Shown here: piece by piece, positions 20,700 through 31,892 of the stretch
How positions within the stretch are numbered: the stretch's first letter is position 1
Layout: each line of letters starts with the position of its first letter
DNA from: Bettongia penicillata ogilbyi
Lineage: Eukaryota; Chordata; Mammalia; Diprotodontia; Potoroidae
Direction: 5' to 3'
Length of the DNA: 64,000 nucleotides
Assembly (NCBI GenBank): GCA_023548195.1
Contig: JAJHZJ010000419.1
Span: 3,178,273 to 3,242,272, forward strand
Translations under genes and position numbers: made by a program
The notes under the pieces: generated by a model
The model's database searches: none
What the model saw: only the letters and a program-made list of their open reading frames with translations
What the model was told of the DNA's origin: nothing

Positions 20700-21850
20700 T
20701 ATGGCACCCAACAACCACAGCATTTTACCTTTTCAGCAAAAAGAGGTAGATGCATATTCTTTTTTTAAAATTTCTTCTCCAGAGCTAAGCTTGCGCAATA
20801 TAATTATCCGAGGTTTACTTGTATTTTCTTTGTCTTTCCATTGTTGTAGTTAATGGTATGCATTGTTTTCCTAACTTTGCTTATTTCATCCAGCATCAGT
20901 TCATCTAATTCTTCTTGTTTTTCCTGAAATTTGTGATTTCTTGTGGTACAAGAATATTTCATTACAATGATGTACTACACTTTGACCAGTTCTCGACTGA
21001 AAAGCATTCACTTTGTTTTCAATTCTTTTCTACTACAAAAAAAGACACTGTTATAAAGATATTGTTACCTGTGGGACCTTTATTTCCATCTTTGACCTCT
21101 TTAAGTTATCCATTTAATAGAAGGCTCTCTGAGACAAAAGGCATGGAAATCTTAGGCAATTTTGAAAAAAGCCTAATTCCAAATTGCTTTCCAGAATGTT
21201 TAGACCACTACATAATTTCCTCAGCAGCCTAGTCTTCTCTCAGTCCCTCAAGCACTGTTTCCTTTTTTTTTTTTTGTCATCTTTGTCAACTTGCTGAGTG
21301 TGAGGTGAAATGAAATTTCAGAATCCCTTTTATCTGAATTTCTCTTACAATTGTTTATTCAGATTCAAGATTTTTGTCCTTTGAATATTAGAGAAAGTTG
21401 AGATTTTTTCAGTTTTGGTGCTTTGTCTATTCATCAGGATAGAGTCAGGAGGGAGTGCTGAAACATTATGTGGTACATAATCACTTTCATACTGTTAACA
21501 GTTTATAATTCTTTTGAGACTTATTTTTTAATCATTTATAATTTTTCTTTTGCAAATTATTTCTTCATATCCTTTGACTTTTTATTTATTTAGGAATTTC
21601 TCTTGGTTTTACATAGTTGTGTACAGTAATAAATTTATAAACTATAAAATAGCATATCATGTTTATATATTACACTACAAATATTATATAATAAAATAAA
21701 ACCTTCTTACATAGGTTTTATATTTATATATAGTAATATATCATATATCTTAGAGATAAAACATTTTTGAGAGCTGTTTGATGCTATTTTTTAATCAGTC
21801 AACAGTTGCTTTTCTTCAGTGATTTGATTTTATACAAGCAAAGGTTTTTC
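20700..21850 (-). mobile_element. L1 3'UTR-type fragment, diverged
   Basis: 'ctactacaaaaaaagacact', 'gctttccagaatgtttagac', 'ttgctgagtgtgaggtgaaa' and 'ttgtcatctttgtcaacttg' occur in the same order as the L1 3'UTR part of H5 (12080-12480). No RT or ORF2 text is seen. The 105-codon frame at 20915-21232 is a chance frame. Confidence 0.55.
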
Positions 21851-22738
21851 AGTTTCATGAAATCAAAATTGCTTATTTTATCTTTTTTTAATCTCCATTA
21901 TCCTTTGGTGAAGAATTCTCTACTTTGCCATAACTGTCCATTTTCCTATGTTAAAAGAAATGATGAGACCTTTTATACTTAGGTGACATCTCTTTCTAAA
22001 TTATTTTGCTAGATGGTTTAAAGATGATAGTTTAAACCTATTTTCCCCAAAGATCTTGTCAAAATAGAAATCTTTCCCCAAGCAGTCTACATCATTGAGT
22101 TTATCAAACATTGGGCTATTCAATTTGATAAGTTATTTTGTGACTGAGCAAAATAAGTGTCTCCTGTCTTATGTGGCATATGGATGAAGGTGGGAGGTGG
22201 GGCTGAGGGGTGATTCAGACCATGCTACAATTATGACTGTTATGGGAAGGGGCCACCACAACTAGTTTCTTCAAGCATCAAACTGGTGGTATGATCTGGA
22301 CTTATGGAGGCTAAGAACTCTGAGGATGCTAGTCATCTGCCACTATTTCATAGGGAAAGCTTTTTGCTGCTTTCTTCTTATGAAGCTGGCTTTAGTTACT
22401 CTCCCACTGTTACTAGACATCTTTTCTCTCTGACTGCTGTTTGTCACTTAATGGCATCCTGGGATTTGGAATGGGGTTTCTTTGGTGGAACAATGGGGTT
22501 TTCTGGAAATTCCATAATTGCCAGCTTCTCTAGGGAAAAATTGGGGGGGGGGGGGGTTTGTTGTTTATTTTTTAATCCAAAGTCACTTAACTTCTCATGA
22601 CCCTCCCTGGAAATCTTCAAGTAAAGGCTATAAGAACACTTGTATGTGTCGAGAGTAGGGTAGTTGTTCATGTGTGAGTTGGACTAGATGGTTTCTGATT
22701 CAAAACAGTTTGCTAGTAAATGTTTAGCAACCAGCACT
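21851..22738. other. Unassigned sequence with a G14 run
   Basis: No gene recognised. 22543-22556 is an uninterrupted run of 14 G. ORFs overlapping it on both strands show no motif. Confidence 0.4.
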
Positions 22739-22868
22739 CCTCTCTCTCTCTCTCTCTCTCTCTCTGTATCTATCCATATACACACATATGTATATATAAA
22801 TATGTGCTTGTGTATATGTATGTGTGTATGCATATATACATATACATATACACATACATATATATAAA
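22739..22868. repeat. (TC)n followed by (TA/TG)n microsatellite
   Basis: A CT dinucleotide run to about 22766, then alternating purine-pyrimidine TATG/CATA units to about 22868. Confidence 0.9.
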
Positions 22869-23190
22869 ACTTAAATTTTAAGATTAATCTTCATTATTAA
22901 CATTTTATCCATCATTATCCAACATTTATCCATTAAGTGTTGGTAGTCAACAAAACAGTTAATCAACTTCTGATTTATAGTGTTGCCCATTTCTGAGCTT
23001 CGACAATTTAGCAATTAGAAATTTAGCAATCCTCTCTTTGGATAATTCTGAGATCCCTTCCAACTCTGAGCTACTGTGAGACATCAAAGTTGGACTTTTT
23101 CTTTTTAGAGGTTATTCCCTATCAACAACTTAAAAAATAGTGTTAAAAACTAATAGCAAAGAATGATTATGAAAGAATTTTATTATTTGA
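22869..23190. other. AT-rich sequence without recognised features
   Basis: Short 'catccattatccaacattta' near-duplication at 22908-22936. 'ctgagatcccttccaactct' near 23050 resembles a MIR tail. Nothing else seen. Confidence 0.4.
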
Positions 23191-23365
23191 AAGGTTGTTG
23201 TCCTTGGATATCAGAAGATTGAATTTTAGTGCTGGCTATGTTACCACATAACCTTTGACAACCTCTCTGGGCCTCAGTTTCCTCATCTGTACAATGAAGG
23301 AATCAGATGAGAAAACTCCTAAGGACTCTGTCAGCTCTAGAATGATAATGATTCTGTAAAATTTA
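23190..23365 (+). repeat. MIR-type SINE
   Basis: 'tgggcctcagtttcctcatc' and 'tgtacaatgaaggaatcaga' mark the CORE-to-tail part. The head is strongly diverged. Confidence 0.7.
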
Positions 23366-23795
23366 AGGGTAGTTGGTATTATTACTCCATATAGAAAGCT
23401 GGTGTCTGTATATTCAAATCAAATACATAGTACAGCTTAACATTGTCTGGGCACTGTTCATTTGACGATATATTCTATTTGGATAAGTCGTAGCTGAATT
23501 AATCTTGAGATGATCCCACTTAATTGTTAAGACAGCCCGAGGCAAATTGAACTAGCCATTTTTCAGGTGCAAATCAGCATAGCAAGAAAAGGCATTAAAG
23601 GAAGACTTAGGGATTTGAGTTATATTTTGTTTGTCACTTTCTCTTAAAATCTCTATATTAGCTTTTATGAAAGCAAAGAGCATATGATCTGAACTACAAG
23701 TGTAACGGTCACTAAAATTACATATATAGAATTTTTTTATTCCACAGAGATATGTATGATCTGGTCAGATTTAGAGATGTTATGGTTTCTTTTTT
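23366..23795. other. Unassigned AT-rich sequence
   Basis: No gene or repeat family recognised. Confidence 0.4.
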
Positions 23796-23799
23796 AATT

Positions 23800-24083
23800 T
23801 GAGAAAAGAAAACATTTATTAAACATTTATCATATGGTAGGAACTATACTAAGTGCCTTACAGATATCATTTGATTTGATCCTTACAACAACCCTGAGAG
23901 ATTGGTACTAATATTATCTTCATTTTATCATTGAGGAAACTGAGGCAGGCAGTGGTTAAGTGACTTTCCCAGGGTCAAGAATCTTAGGCAAGGAAATGTT
24001 TGAGGCAAGTATTTGAACTCAGCAAAGTTCAAAGCCTGATTCTAGGCTTAGCACCCAATCTGCTCCACCATCTAGCTGCCATA
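23800..24083 (-). repeat. MIR-type SINE, near full length
   Basis: 'taggaactatactaagtgcc', 'gatccttacaacaaccctga', 'cattgaggaaactgaggcag', 'gtatttgaactcagcaaagt' and 'ctccaccatctagctgcc', in reverse orientation. Confidence 0.85.
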
Positions 24084-24084
24084 T

Positions 24085-24245
24085 AGATCTTGGAGTCAGG
24101 AATACATAGATTCATCTAATACTAGCTGCATGACCACAAGACAATCACAAAACATCTCTAAGTCTCAGTTTCATTATCTGTAAAATTTGAATAATAATGC
24201 CAGTCGTGTCCAACTCACTGGGTTGTAAATTATATAAATATGCAT
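24085..24245 (+). repeat. MIR-type SINE fragment
   Basis: 'cttggagtcaggaatacata', 'actagctgcatgaccacaag' and 'tctcagtttcattatctgta', in sense orientation directly after the preceding SINE. Confidence 0.7.
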
Positions 24246-24480
24246 AAAGATAATGTGTATGTAATTATGTTATGTAACTACCCCCTATTATAAGCAGAAT
24301 TTGTGGTTGCTTTTTTCACTTTACTACACAAATAATATAAGCCATACAACATAAATTAAATACAAATTTGTCATGATTTGTGTATTAAGAGGTGGGTGAT
24401 GCAGTGGATGAGGGCTGATGAAATCACAGAACCTGAGTGTGAATCTAGGCTCTACCTGTGTGATCTTGGGCTCTCTCCTC
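24246..24480 (+). repeat. AT-rich spacer and MIR-type head fragment
   Basis: 24246-24390 is AT-rich and unassigned. 24391-24475 contains 'gatgcagtggatgagggctg', 'cctgagtgtgaatctaggct' and 'gtgtgatcttggg', a SINE head and CORE. Confidence 0.55.
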
Positions 24481-25110
24481 CACTTTGTCTCTCACCTCCA
24501 CTCCTTTCCCTCTCTAATCCATGCTCTACACAGCTGCCAAAGTGATTCCCTACTTACTAAACTACAATAATTCCCTTTTGCCTTTAAGGTCAAATATAAA
24601 TTCCTCTGTTTTACTTTTAAAGATATTCCCAACATGATCACAACCAACCTTTTCAAACTTAACATCACCCCCTTTCCTACGCCCTACAGAGTAGCCAATA
24701 TGGTCTCTGTCCCTTTTAACTGCCCTTCTCTCATGACTGGAAAGCATTTCCACCTCTTAGAATCTCTTATTTCACATCTAACTCTGCTGTAATGACACAT
24801 ACATGAAACTTTTCCTGATCCTTCCTGCTGGAGTTGGCCATCTCCCTCCTCCTTCTTCCAAATAAAAACCACCTAGCCCACACTAATTTTGCAAATACTT
24901 ATTTAGTATGTGCAGTCTCTCCAGATTGTAAGTTTCTTGAAGGCAGGGAATATATGACTTTTGCATTTATATCTATATCTATACATACACATATATATAT
25001 GTGCATGTGTGTATATATATATACATATATATATATATATGTATATATAAAAGCACCTAGAACAACGCCTGGCACATAGTAGGTGCTTAATGAATATTTA
25101 TTGAATGACT
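24481..25110 (+). repeat. L2/CR1-type LINE 3' end with internal microsatellite
   Basis: 'cctttaaggtcaaatataaa' and 'gatattcccaacatgatcac', a pyrimidine-rich body, 'agattgtaagtttcttgaag', 'gcagggaatatatgact' and a terminal 'gcctggcacatagtaggtgc' with 'ttaatgaatatttattgaat'. An alternating (TA/CA)n tract (24968-25050) has expanded inside it. Confidence 0.65.
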
Positions 25111-25111
25111 G

Positions 25112-25345
25112 CTTGAGTAAGTCTCAATTTCTTTATTTGTAAGATGAAAGGGCTAGTCTTGATGATCTTTAAGATCCCTTGGAGGAAATTATCATCCAGC
25201 CCACCTTTCTCATTTTGCAGATAAGGAAATTGAGGCCCAAATTTTGAGGCCCAAAATATTAAATGGATTATCCTAGGTCACAGAGGTAAAGGATAAAGGT
25301 AGAAATAGAATCCAGGTCTCCTGAGTCCAGTCTTCTCCCACAATG
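25112..25345. repeat. Two abutting MIR-type fragments
   Basis: 25115-25190 is sense ('gtctcaatttctttatttgt', 'gatgaaagggctagtcttga'). 25195-25345 is antisense ('tgcagataaggaaattgagg', 'tatcctaggtcacagaggta', 'tagaatccaggtctcctgag'). Confidence 0.7.
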
Positions 25346-25905
25346 TGATGCTACTTCTCTATAATGTTATTTTATTTAAAGCCAGGCAAAGAATGTTTTT
25401 AGATACACTCATTACTGTATTGTCACTGACTTATTCAGAGGGTATACGCCTTTTACTAAAAATCATGTTATCATGGGGAACAGGAAACCCAGGTTCAAGG
25501 GTACCACTCACTTTCCCTTTGATCTTAGGAAGTCCTTAACTTTTCAAAGTTATTAAGACATTGACTTCTTGATCTTTGAAGAGAAGGGACCTAGACCTGC
25601 CATGGTTCACTGTGCAGACTTTGTCACACTTCATCTGCTTTCTCTCTCTGACCTTAAAGTCCCTCTCTCCTGCTTGAGGAGTTACTTCCAGAACTTCCAT
25701 TTTGAGAAGAAGCTCAGACTAGCCATTCTGTTTTCTTTGGACTTTGCCATTGGTACCTTCTCCTTACCACTTTTTATGTGTTATCTTCCCCTTTAGATTG
25801 TAAACAGCTTGAGGGCAAGAACTATCTTCCTTTTTGCTTATATTTGTATCCCTAACATTTAACCCAGTGCAAGTTATGTAGTAAGTCCTTAATAAATACT
25901 TGGGT
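25346..25905 (+). repeat. MIR fragment and L2-type 3' end
   Basis: 25465-25545 resembles a SINE ('ggaacaggaaacccaggttc', 'ttgatcttaggaagtcctt'). 25640-25900 is L2-like: 'tagattgtaaacagcttgag', 'ggcaagaactatcttccttt', 'tttgtatccctaacatttaa' and 'agtaagtccttaataaatac'. Confidence 0.6.
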
Positions 25906-26049
25906 GTGTCACATTATTTTTTTTCAGTCAACAGAAATCTACCTTTTAGCCCTGTCTCCCAATCCAACTAAAACAACAGTAATAAATCCCCTATTACAAA
26001 CTCATATAATCAAGGAAAACCTATTTCCCCACTGGTCTTGTCTAAAACC

Positions 26050-26103
26050 TATCTATCTATCTATGTATCTCTCTGTCTCTCTGTCTGTCTGTCTGTCTGG
26101 CTG
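26050..26103. repeat. (TCTA)n(TCTG)n microsatellite
   Basis: Compound tetranucleotide repeat. The flanking 25906-26049 shows nothing recognisable. Confidence 0.9.
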
Positions 26104-26525
26104 TTTATTTACTTCACAACTCTGAAAGAAAACATAAGAACAAGAATAATGTTTGTCCTGAGTGCCTCACCTGGATGTTGTGAAGATAAATAAGTCAAAT
26201 TCTCTCCTCTGGAGCTTTTGGACGTAGAGAATCCTCTGGTTAGGTCATAGAGGCAATGCTTCTATGTTTTTACATGTGAAGCATGCTCTTTTCTAACCTG
26301 TCCCCCAGAACTCAGACGAGCAACTAGAGCAAATCCTTTCTGCTAGTCGTATAGTACTATTTGAGGAAGTTTGCCAGAAGGGACTGATTTTGCTATGAAG
26401 CATCCATTCTGTGACTGTGCTCCCAGTTTATACTTGGATGAACCTTTCAGTTGCCATGACAACAAGTGTCTCTCCAGAGGCATGCTGTGATACCCCACCC
26501 CATCCCCCCACCCCTGACTGAAAGG
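26104..26525. other. Unassigned sequence
   Basis: No gene or known repeat recognised. A C-rich patch lies at 26490-26515. Confidence 0.35.
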
Positions 26526-26660
26526 GGAAAACCAATTGGTTAATAAAATTTTTAAAGCATCTTCTTTGTGCCAGAAACTATACAAGGTACAGGGGATATA
26601 AAAACAAAGCAACAAAACAATCCCTACTCTCAAAGTGCTTATATTCTATCAGGGGTTGAA
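26526..26660 (+). repeat. 5' fragment of the unnamed dispersed repeat
   Basis: 'cttctttgtgccagaaacta', 'aaggtacaggggatataaaa' and 'tccctactctcaaagtgctt' match the beginnings of copies B (4555-4640) and C (33690-33790). Confidence 0.55.
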
Positions 26661-26754
26661 TAAAGAAAGGGAAAAAAAGTATACTTCAATCTGCATTCAG
26701 AGTTTATCAGTTCTCTCTCTGGAGGTAGGTAATGTTTTTCATCATGGGTTCTTT

Positions 26755-27005
26755 ATTATATATACATATATAGACATACATTATATATACTATCTATACA
26801 CATAACACACATACAGTATGCAATATGTAATATACATTATGCACATACACAATGTATATTATAAAAACATTATTAAGCATATATACAGACTAAATTCTTG
26901 AAGATCATATATATCTAAACTTTGTATTTCACTAAGGACTTGACCTAGCTAGTGCTCTCAGCACTCAGTAGGTGCTTAATAAATGTTTGTCAAATTGAAT
27001 TGAAG
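26755..27005. repeat. TA/CA-rich tract followed by L2/MIR-type 3' terminus
   Basis: 26755-26880 is imperfect TATA/CACA sequence. 26950-27005 has 'ctcagcactcagtaggtgct' and 'taataaatgtttgtcaaatt', an L2-type end. Confidence 0.65.
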
Positions 27006-28335
27006 GTCATGCAAGGTCTGGCAGGTTTTGCCAAGCTAGAAAGGCCACCCATATGGATCTAGTATTGTCCAAGGGCCAACCAAGTTAAATGGTTAACCAA
27101 CAGGTTAGCCATTAGTTGAAGTTGTTGTTTTTATTCTTATAACAACTCACAAAGACCACCCAATAAGGTTTGAAGGGATTGTGTTCTATCTGCATCATTA
27201 GAGGGAGTGATCATACGACAAAATTATTATCTTTTGAAATATACTAAATTAATTAATTTTTGTGGGAGGAGGGGAGTCTATGTTGTATATTTGGAATTCA
27301 AAATGAGGATTCTCCCTTTACTAATGTGGACCAGCAAATGTTCTATAATTTATATTCTTAAGGAGCTGGTTAGGGCCACTAAGAAGTTAAGTCAGGTGCC
27401 CAGGTTTAGACAAGCCAGTGTGTGCCAGGTCTTCTTACTTCAGAGGTTGGTTCCCTATCCCCTATACGACGATGCCTCTCATTCCTATGTTTTATTAGGT
27501 CAGAACATACCAATATATTGATTTTTCTATCTTCTTTCTAGACTTATTCTTCTTTAATAACAATTTATTTACAGAACATTTCCAACATACATTTTTACTT
27601 CTAATATCCAATATTAAAAATCAAACTTTAGGGGAAAAATTACTGAAAGGAATAAGAAATAACTACGCACACATATGCTTTTAGCATAGATTAAAAATCA
27701 AAATGATTAAATTCATAGAAAGAACAGTCAATAAACACTTATCATAAACTTTTTTGATTCTGCTTGAATTTCAGCAAGGCTAGGAAGATGTGGATTGCTG
27801 GCTTCAGAGAAAACACTTAATATCATTCTGTTAAGCAAACAAAGTTAAGATGCTGTTGCTATGAAAGGGAGTCCCATGTGAAGCAATAAGCTGCAAAAAT
27901 CTCAGAGGACTTTGACACCTGAAGACAAGACTGCAGTGTGAGAGGGGGAGGAATGGAAAATAGTTATTTTTAATCAGTTCATCCATTATTGGCACCTGAT
28001 TAAAGGGAATTTCGCATGTTTCCACTATTTCAATAAAACAATAAAAAATCCTAGAGTACCCAAAATCCAGAAGTCACTGCCTGGTCTTCATAATACACTT
28101 TCAAAGCTCCCTTGACAATGTGCTTGTGATGTTAGTTATACGATTCTCATAGGAATTTTCCATTTTTTTTATTCCCAGGACAAACTCATCTGGCCAAAAA
28201 TGTCTATTAATTTGTGAAATATGAACTAACATAGGCTAGACTTTGAGATTTTGGAAGTGGGAAGGACAGGTGCTATTTTGACCTGCTGGGTTGAGTATTT
28301 ATTTGCCCTTGAGGTTGGATGCATAATTCAGGACC
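27006..28335. other. Unassigned sequence (1.3 kb)
   Basis: AT-rich, with no repeat family recognised. The longest frame (104 codons, 27207-27521) has no domain signature. 27590-27640 has A/T-rich 'ccaatattaaaaatcaaact' text. Possibly ordinary intronic or intergenic DNA. Confidence 0.4.
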
Positions 28336-28339
28336 CAGT

Positions 28340-28590
28340 AGTATTATGGTATAGTACAAAGCACCTCAGATTGGAAGCCAGGGGACCTGGGTTAGAATTC
28401 TACTTCAGTCACTTACTGTTTGTCCTTTGTTCTTGAAGAGGATTATGACATCAGGGAGTTGATGCCATGACATGCAAGTGAATTGGATTTAAGTGAGGAA
28501 AGTCTGAGATCTGTTTTCGTTGATGCTGGGGAAGTCCTTTAACTTCTCCTCACCTACAAAATTAGTGTTGGATTCAGTGGTCTGAAGCTA
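28340..28590 (+). repeat. MIR-type SINE split by another SINE
   Basis: The head and CORE part ('tagtacaaagcacctcagat', 'ggacctgggttagaattcta') runs to about 28421. 28422-28510 is a fragment of the 'tgtcctttgttcttgaagag' SINE family ('atgccatgacatgcaagtga'). MIR text resumes with 'ggggaagtcctttaacttct' to about 28590. The order shows that the second SINE inserted into the older MIR. Confidence 0.65.
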
Positions 28591-28740
28591 AGCTATGATC
28601 TTTACTTTCCAAATTCACTCCACTCATTCATATTTTCATTATGAAACTGAAAGGAGTGAAAACCCAATATTGGCAGAAATTTTAAAGCTCCTGCTTTGAA
28701 ATATAGCTTACATCAAAAATTCACATTTCACAGTGTATGC
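28591..28740. other. Short unassigned spacer
   Basis: No recognised feature. Confidence 0.3.
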
Positions 28741-28918
28741 CAGAACGGTCAAACATACTACTGCATACTACCTACAAGCATCCCAAGTGCAGCCACAACC
28801 AGATTAAAATTTGGGAAATATTTAACAAAATAAATAAAGATACAAGGATAATATTAATTTGTGATTTTCTAAGTTAACATGCTCCAGCAAGGACTTTCTA
28901 TCTGAGTTGACATCATTG
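28741..28918. mobile_element. hAT-type MITE, same family as 46130-46400
   Basis: Left end 'cagaacggtcaaac' and right end 'gagttgacatcattg' are imperfect inverted copies. The interior 'agccacaaccagattaaaat' and 'atttaacaaaataaataaag' is the reverse orientation of the element at 46.1 kb. No convincing 8-bp duplication remains (5 of 8). Confidence 0.55.
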
Positions 28919-28959
28919 GTCTTTGTGTGTTGTTGGTGGGGGGGTGGGTAGGATCTGAA

Positions 28960-29047
28960 GCAGATAAGATATGTTATGTGATTATGGTGGAATACTACTG
29001 TGCTATAAGAAATGATGAGCTAGATGATCTTAGAAAGACATGGATAG
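28960..29047 (+). mobile_element. L1 3'UTR fragment, left of H2 insertion
   Basis: 'gtggaatactactgtgctat' and 'aagaaatgatgagctagatg' are L1 3'UTR text. It ends in the H2 target duplication and continues at 31893. Confidence 0.75.
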
Positions 29048-29747
29048 GGGTCGGAGTGAAGATGGTGGAGTAGAAAGATGCACGTTTACAAGCTCTGAAC
29101 CCACAGCCCATAGATTTAATGTAAAAAGAGATCCCCATAAGTTCTGGATCACTGCAAGGTGTGCAGAAACACAGTGGAAGAGATTTCCGTTCCAGAGAGC
29201 CCTGGAGAGCCGTCCCCAGGGTCTGTTGCGCCCTGGAAAGCGGACCCCACCCCAGCGCTGCCCTGGCCGCGGCCCCAGAGAAGCTGATCCGAGCAGGCTT
29301 CAGGGATGGAAGCTCTGGTGGCCGGGAAAGTCCCTCTCCCCACAGAAGCTACAGGTCAGTGAGAGAGACGGCTGGCTGGCCCAGAGGGGAGCGGGGTGTC
29401 TCCGTGACTTGGGCCCCCTCAGGAGGAAGTGGCGGCGGCAGAGGAGGGGGCAGAAAGTGGCAGAGGCGGGGGCAGCGGGCGGAGGCAGCAGCTGTGGCTG
29501 CGGTGGCCCGGGACTCCCCCAGCAGCAGGCAGGATCTTCATTACTGAAAGTCTCTGCATAAACCCCCTGAGGGAGCTGAGCCTGGGAGGCGGCCCTACCC
29601 CCACCCCAGCACCAGAACTAAAGCTCACATTGATTAGCAGCCGCGCAGCGCAGAAAGCCCATTTGAATCTCAGACCCCAAGCACTAGCTGGGCTGATCTA
29701 GGCGGGGGTGGACAGGAATCTCAGAACTCAAGTAACTGGCTGGGAAA

Positions 29748-30849
29748 ATGCCTAGAAAAGGGAAGAAAAATAAGACTATAGAGAGTTTTTTCGAACAGAT
29801 GCAAATGATCCCGACTTTTGGATCTGACAACGACGAGGACATATTCTTGCCATCAAGGAAAGACGTGAAGGGTGGGCCCTCAGTACCCCAGACATCCCAG
29901 GGGGATGTCAGGTGGGCTCAGGCCTTGGAAGAGCTCAAAAAGGATTTTGAAAAGCAAGTTAGACAGGTGGAGAAAAAACTGGGAAGAGAAATGAGAGAGA
30001 TGCAAGAAAAGTATGAAAAACAGGTCAATACCTTGGTAAAGGAGACCCAAAAAAATGCTGAAGAAAATAACACCTTGAAAAATAGGCTCACTCAGTTGGC
30101 AAAAGAGGTTCAAAAAGCCAATGAGAAGAAGAATGCTTTCAAAAGCAGAATTAGCCAAATGGAAAAAGAGGTTCAAAAGCTCACTGAATTTAATAGTTCT
30201 CTCAAAATTAGAATGGAACAGATGGAGTCTAATGACGACGAGAAACCAAGAAATCACCAAACAAAACCAAAAGAATGAAAAAACGGAAGAGAATGTGAAA
30301 TATCTCATGGGAAAAACAACTGACCTGGAAAATGGATCCAGGAGAGACAATTTAAAAATTATGGGACTACCTGAAAGTCATGATCAAAAAAAGAGCCTAG
30401 ATATCATCTTGCATGAAATTATCGAGGAAAACTGCCCTGACATTCTACAACCAGAGGGCAAAATAAGTATTGAAAGAATCCATCAATCACCACCTGAAAG
30501 AGATCCAAAAAGAGAAACTCCTAGGAACATTGTGGCAAAATTCCAGAACTCCCAGATCAAGGAGAGAATCTTACAAGCAGCTAGAAAGAAACAATTCCAG
30601 TATTGTGGAAATAAAATCAGGATAACTCAAGATCTAGCAGCTTCTACATTAAGGGATCGAAGGGCGTGGAATAGGATATTCCAGAAGTCAAAGGAACTGG
30701 GACTCAAACCAAGAATCACCTACCCAGCAAAACTGAGTATAATACTTCAGGGGAAAATATGGTTTTTCAATGAAACAGAGGACTTTCAAGCATTCTTGAT
30801 GAAAAGACCAGAGCTGAAAAGAAAATTTGACTTTCAAACACAAAAATGA
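29748..30849 (+). pseudogene. H2 ORF1 with a single frameshift
   Basis: Starts MPRKGKKNKTIESFF. The first frame (176 codons, to 30278) covers the acidic N-terminus and coiled coil. A two-base shortening relative to H1 near 30225-30240 shifts the frame. The second frame (open to 30849) carries the end of the coiled coil, RRM (NLKIMGLPESHDQKK, RNIVAKF) and a complete C-terminal domain (RITQDLAAST ... YPAKLSIILQGK ... FDFQTQK). H2 keeps CGA (Arg) at 30658-30660 where H1 and H3 have TGA, so the two frames together cover the whole family-length protein of about 366 residues. Confidence 0.88.
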
Positions 30850-30983
30850 GAAGAAGCATGAAAAAGTAAACAGCAAAGAGAAGTCTTAAGGGACTCACCA
30901 GAAGTGAACTGTTTACATTCCTACATGGAAAGACAATATTTGTAACTCTTAAAACTTTTCAGTATCTGGGTTGTTGGTGGGAC

Positions 30984-31043
30984 CATACACACACATGTAC
31001 ATGCATGCATGCACACACACATACACACATGCACACACACACA
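30984..31043. repeat. (CA)n/(CATG)n microsatellite inside H2 3'UTR
   Basis: Same location and core as in H1 but shorter overall. Confidence 0.85.
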
Positions 31044-31892
31044 GAGACAGAGAGCACAGATTGAATCGAATAGGATGGGACCATATCTTAAAAGAAATTA
31101 AGGTAAATTATGAGAGAGAAATGTAGTGGGAGGAAAGAGGGTGAAATGGAAGGGGGTAATTATGTGTCATTTAAGAGGCAAGTAGGAGACTTTTTAGTGG
31201 AGGGAAGAAGAGGAGAGCTGAGGAAAAAAACAAACAAACTAAAAAAAACAAGAAGTTTACCCTCTTCACATTTGACTAAAGGAAGGAATAAAATGCACAC
31301 TCATTTTGGTATGAAAACCTATCTTACAGTATAGGAAAGTGGGGGAGAAGGAGATAAGCAAGGGGGGGATGATGGAAGGGAGGGCAAAGGGAGGAGGGAG
31401 TAATTTGAAGTCAATACTTGGGGAGGGACAGGATCAAAAGACAGAAGAGAAACAATGAGGGGCAAGTTAGGATGGAGGGTAATTCAGTTAGTGTTACACA
31501 ACACGACTATCATGGAAGTCATTTGAAAAACTACACAGAAATGGCCTATATTGAATTGCCTGCCTTCCCAAAGGGAATGGGTGGGGAGGGAGGGATGGGG
31601 ACAATTTGGAACTCAAAGTTTTAGGAACAACTGTTTAGTATTGTTGTTGCTACTAGGAAAGAAGACATACAGTTAATGAGGAATAGAAAGTCATCTGGCC
31701 CTACAGGAGAAAAGAGAAGATGGAGACAAGAGAAGGGAGGGATGATAGAAGAGAGGGTAGATTGGAGATAGGGAAAATTAGATTGCATGGGGTATTGGGG
31801 TGGGGGGAGGGGATAAAAGGGGAAAAATTTGGAACCCAAAATTTTGTGAAAATGAATGTAAAAAGTTAAATAAATAAATAAATTTAAAAAAA

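Larger units (their letters stand above)
29048..31892 (+). mobile_element. HAL1 copy H2, full length (2,845 bp)
   Basis: A perfect 14-bp target duplication AAAGACATGGATAG lies at 29034-29047 and 31893-31906. It inserted into an L1 3'UTR. The 5'UTR (29048-29747) is CpG-rich with GGC/GGA/CAG triplet clusters (about 29420-29530). ORF1 is at 29748-30849, the (CA)n block at 30984-31043, purine-rich 3'UTR with G-quadruplex tract at 31579-31600, AATAAA repeats near 31868-31880, and a poly(A) tail. There is no ORF2. Visually very close to H1 and H3. Confidence 0.93.

Noticed and set aside
29880..30350. 156-codon minus-strand ORF in H2, and 60672-61091 plus in H3
   Set aside because: Antisense shadows of the ORF1 coiled coil, whose AAA/GAA-rich codons give a Phe/Leu/Ser-rich complement free of stops.
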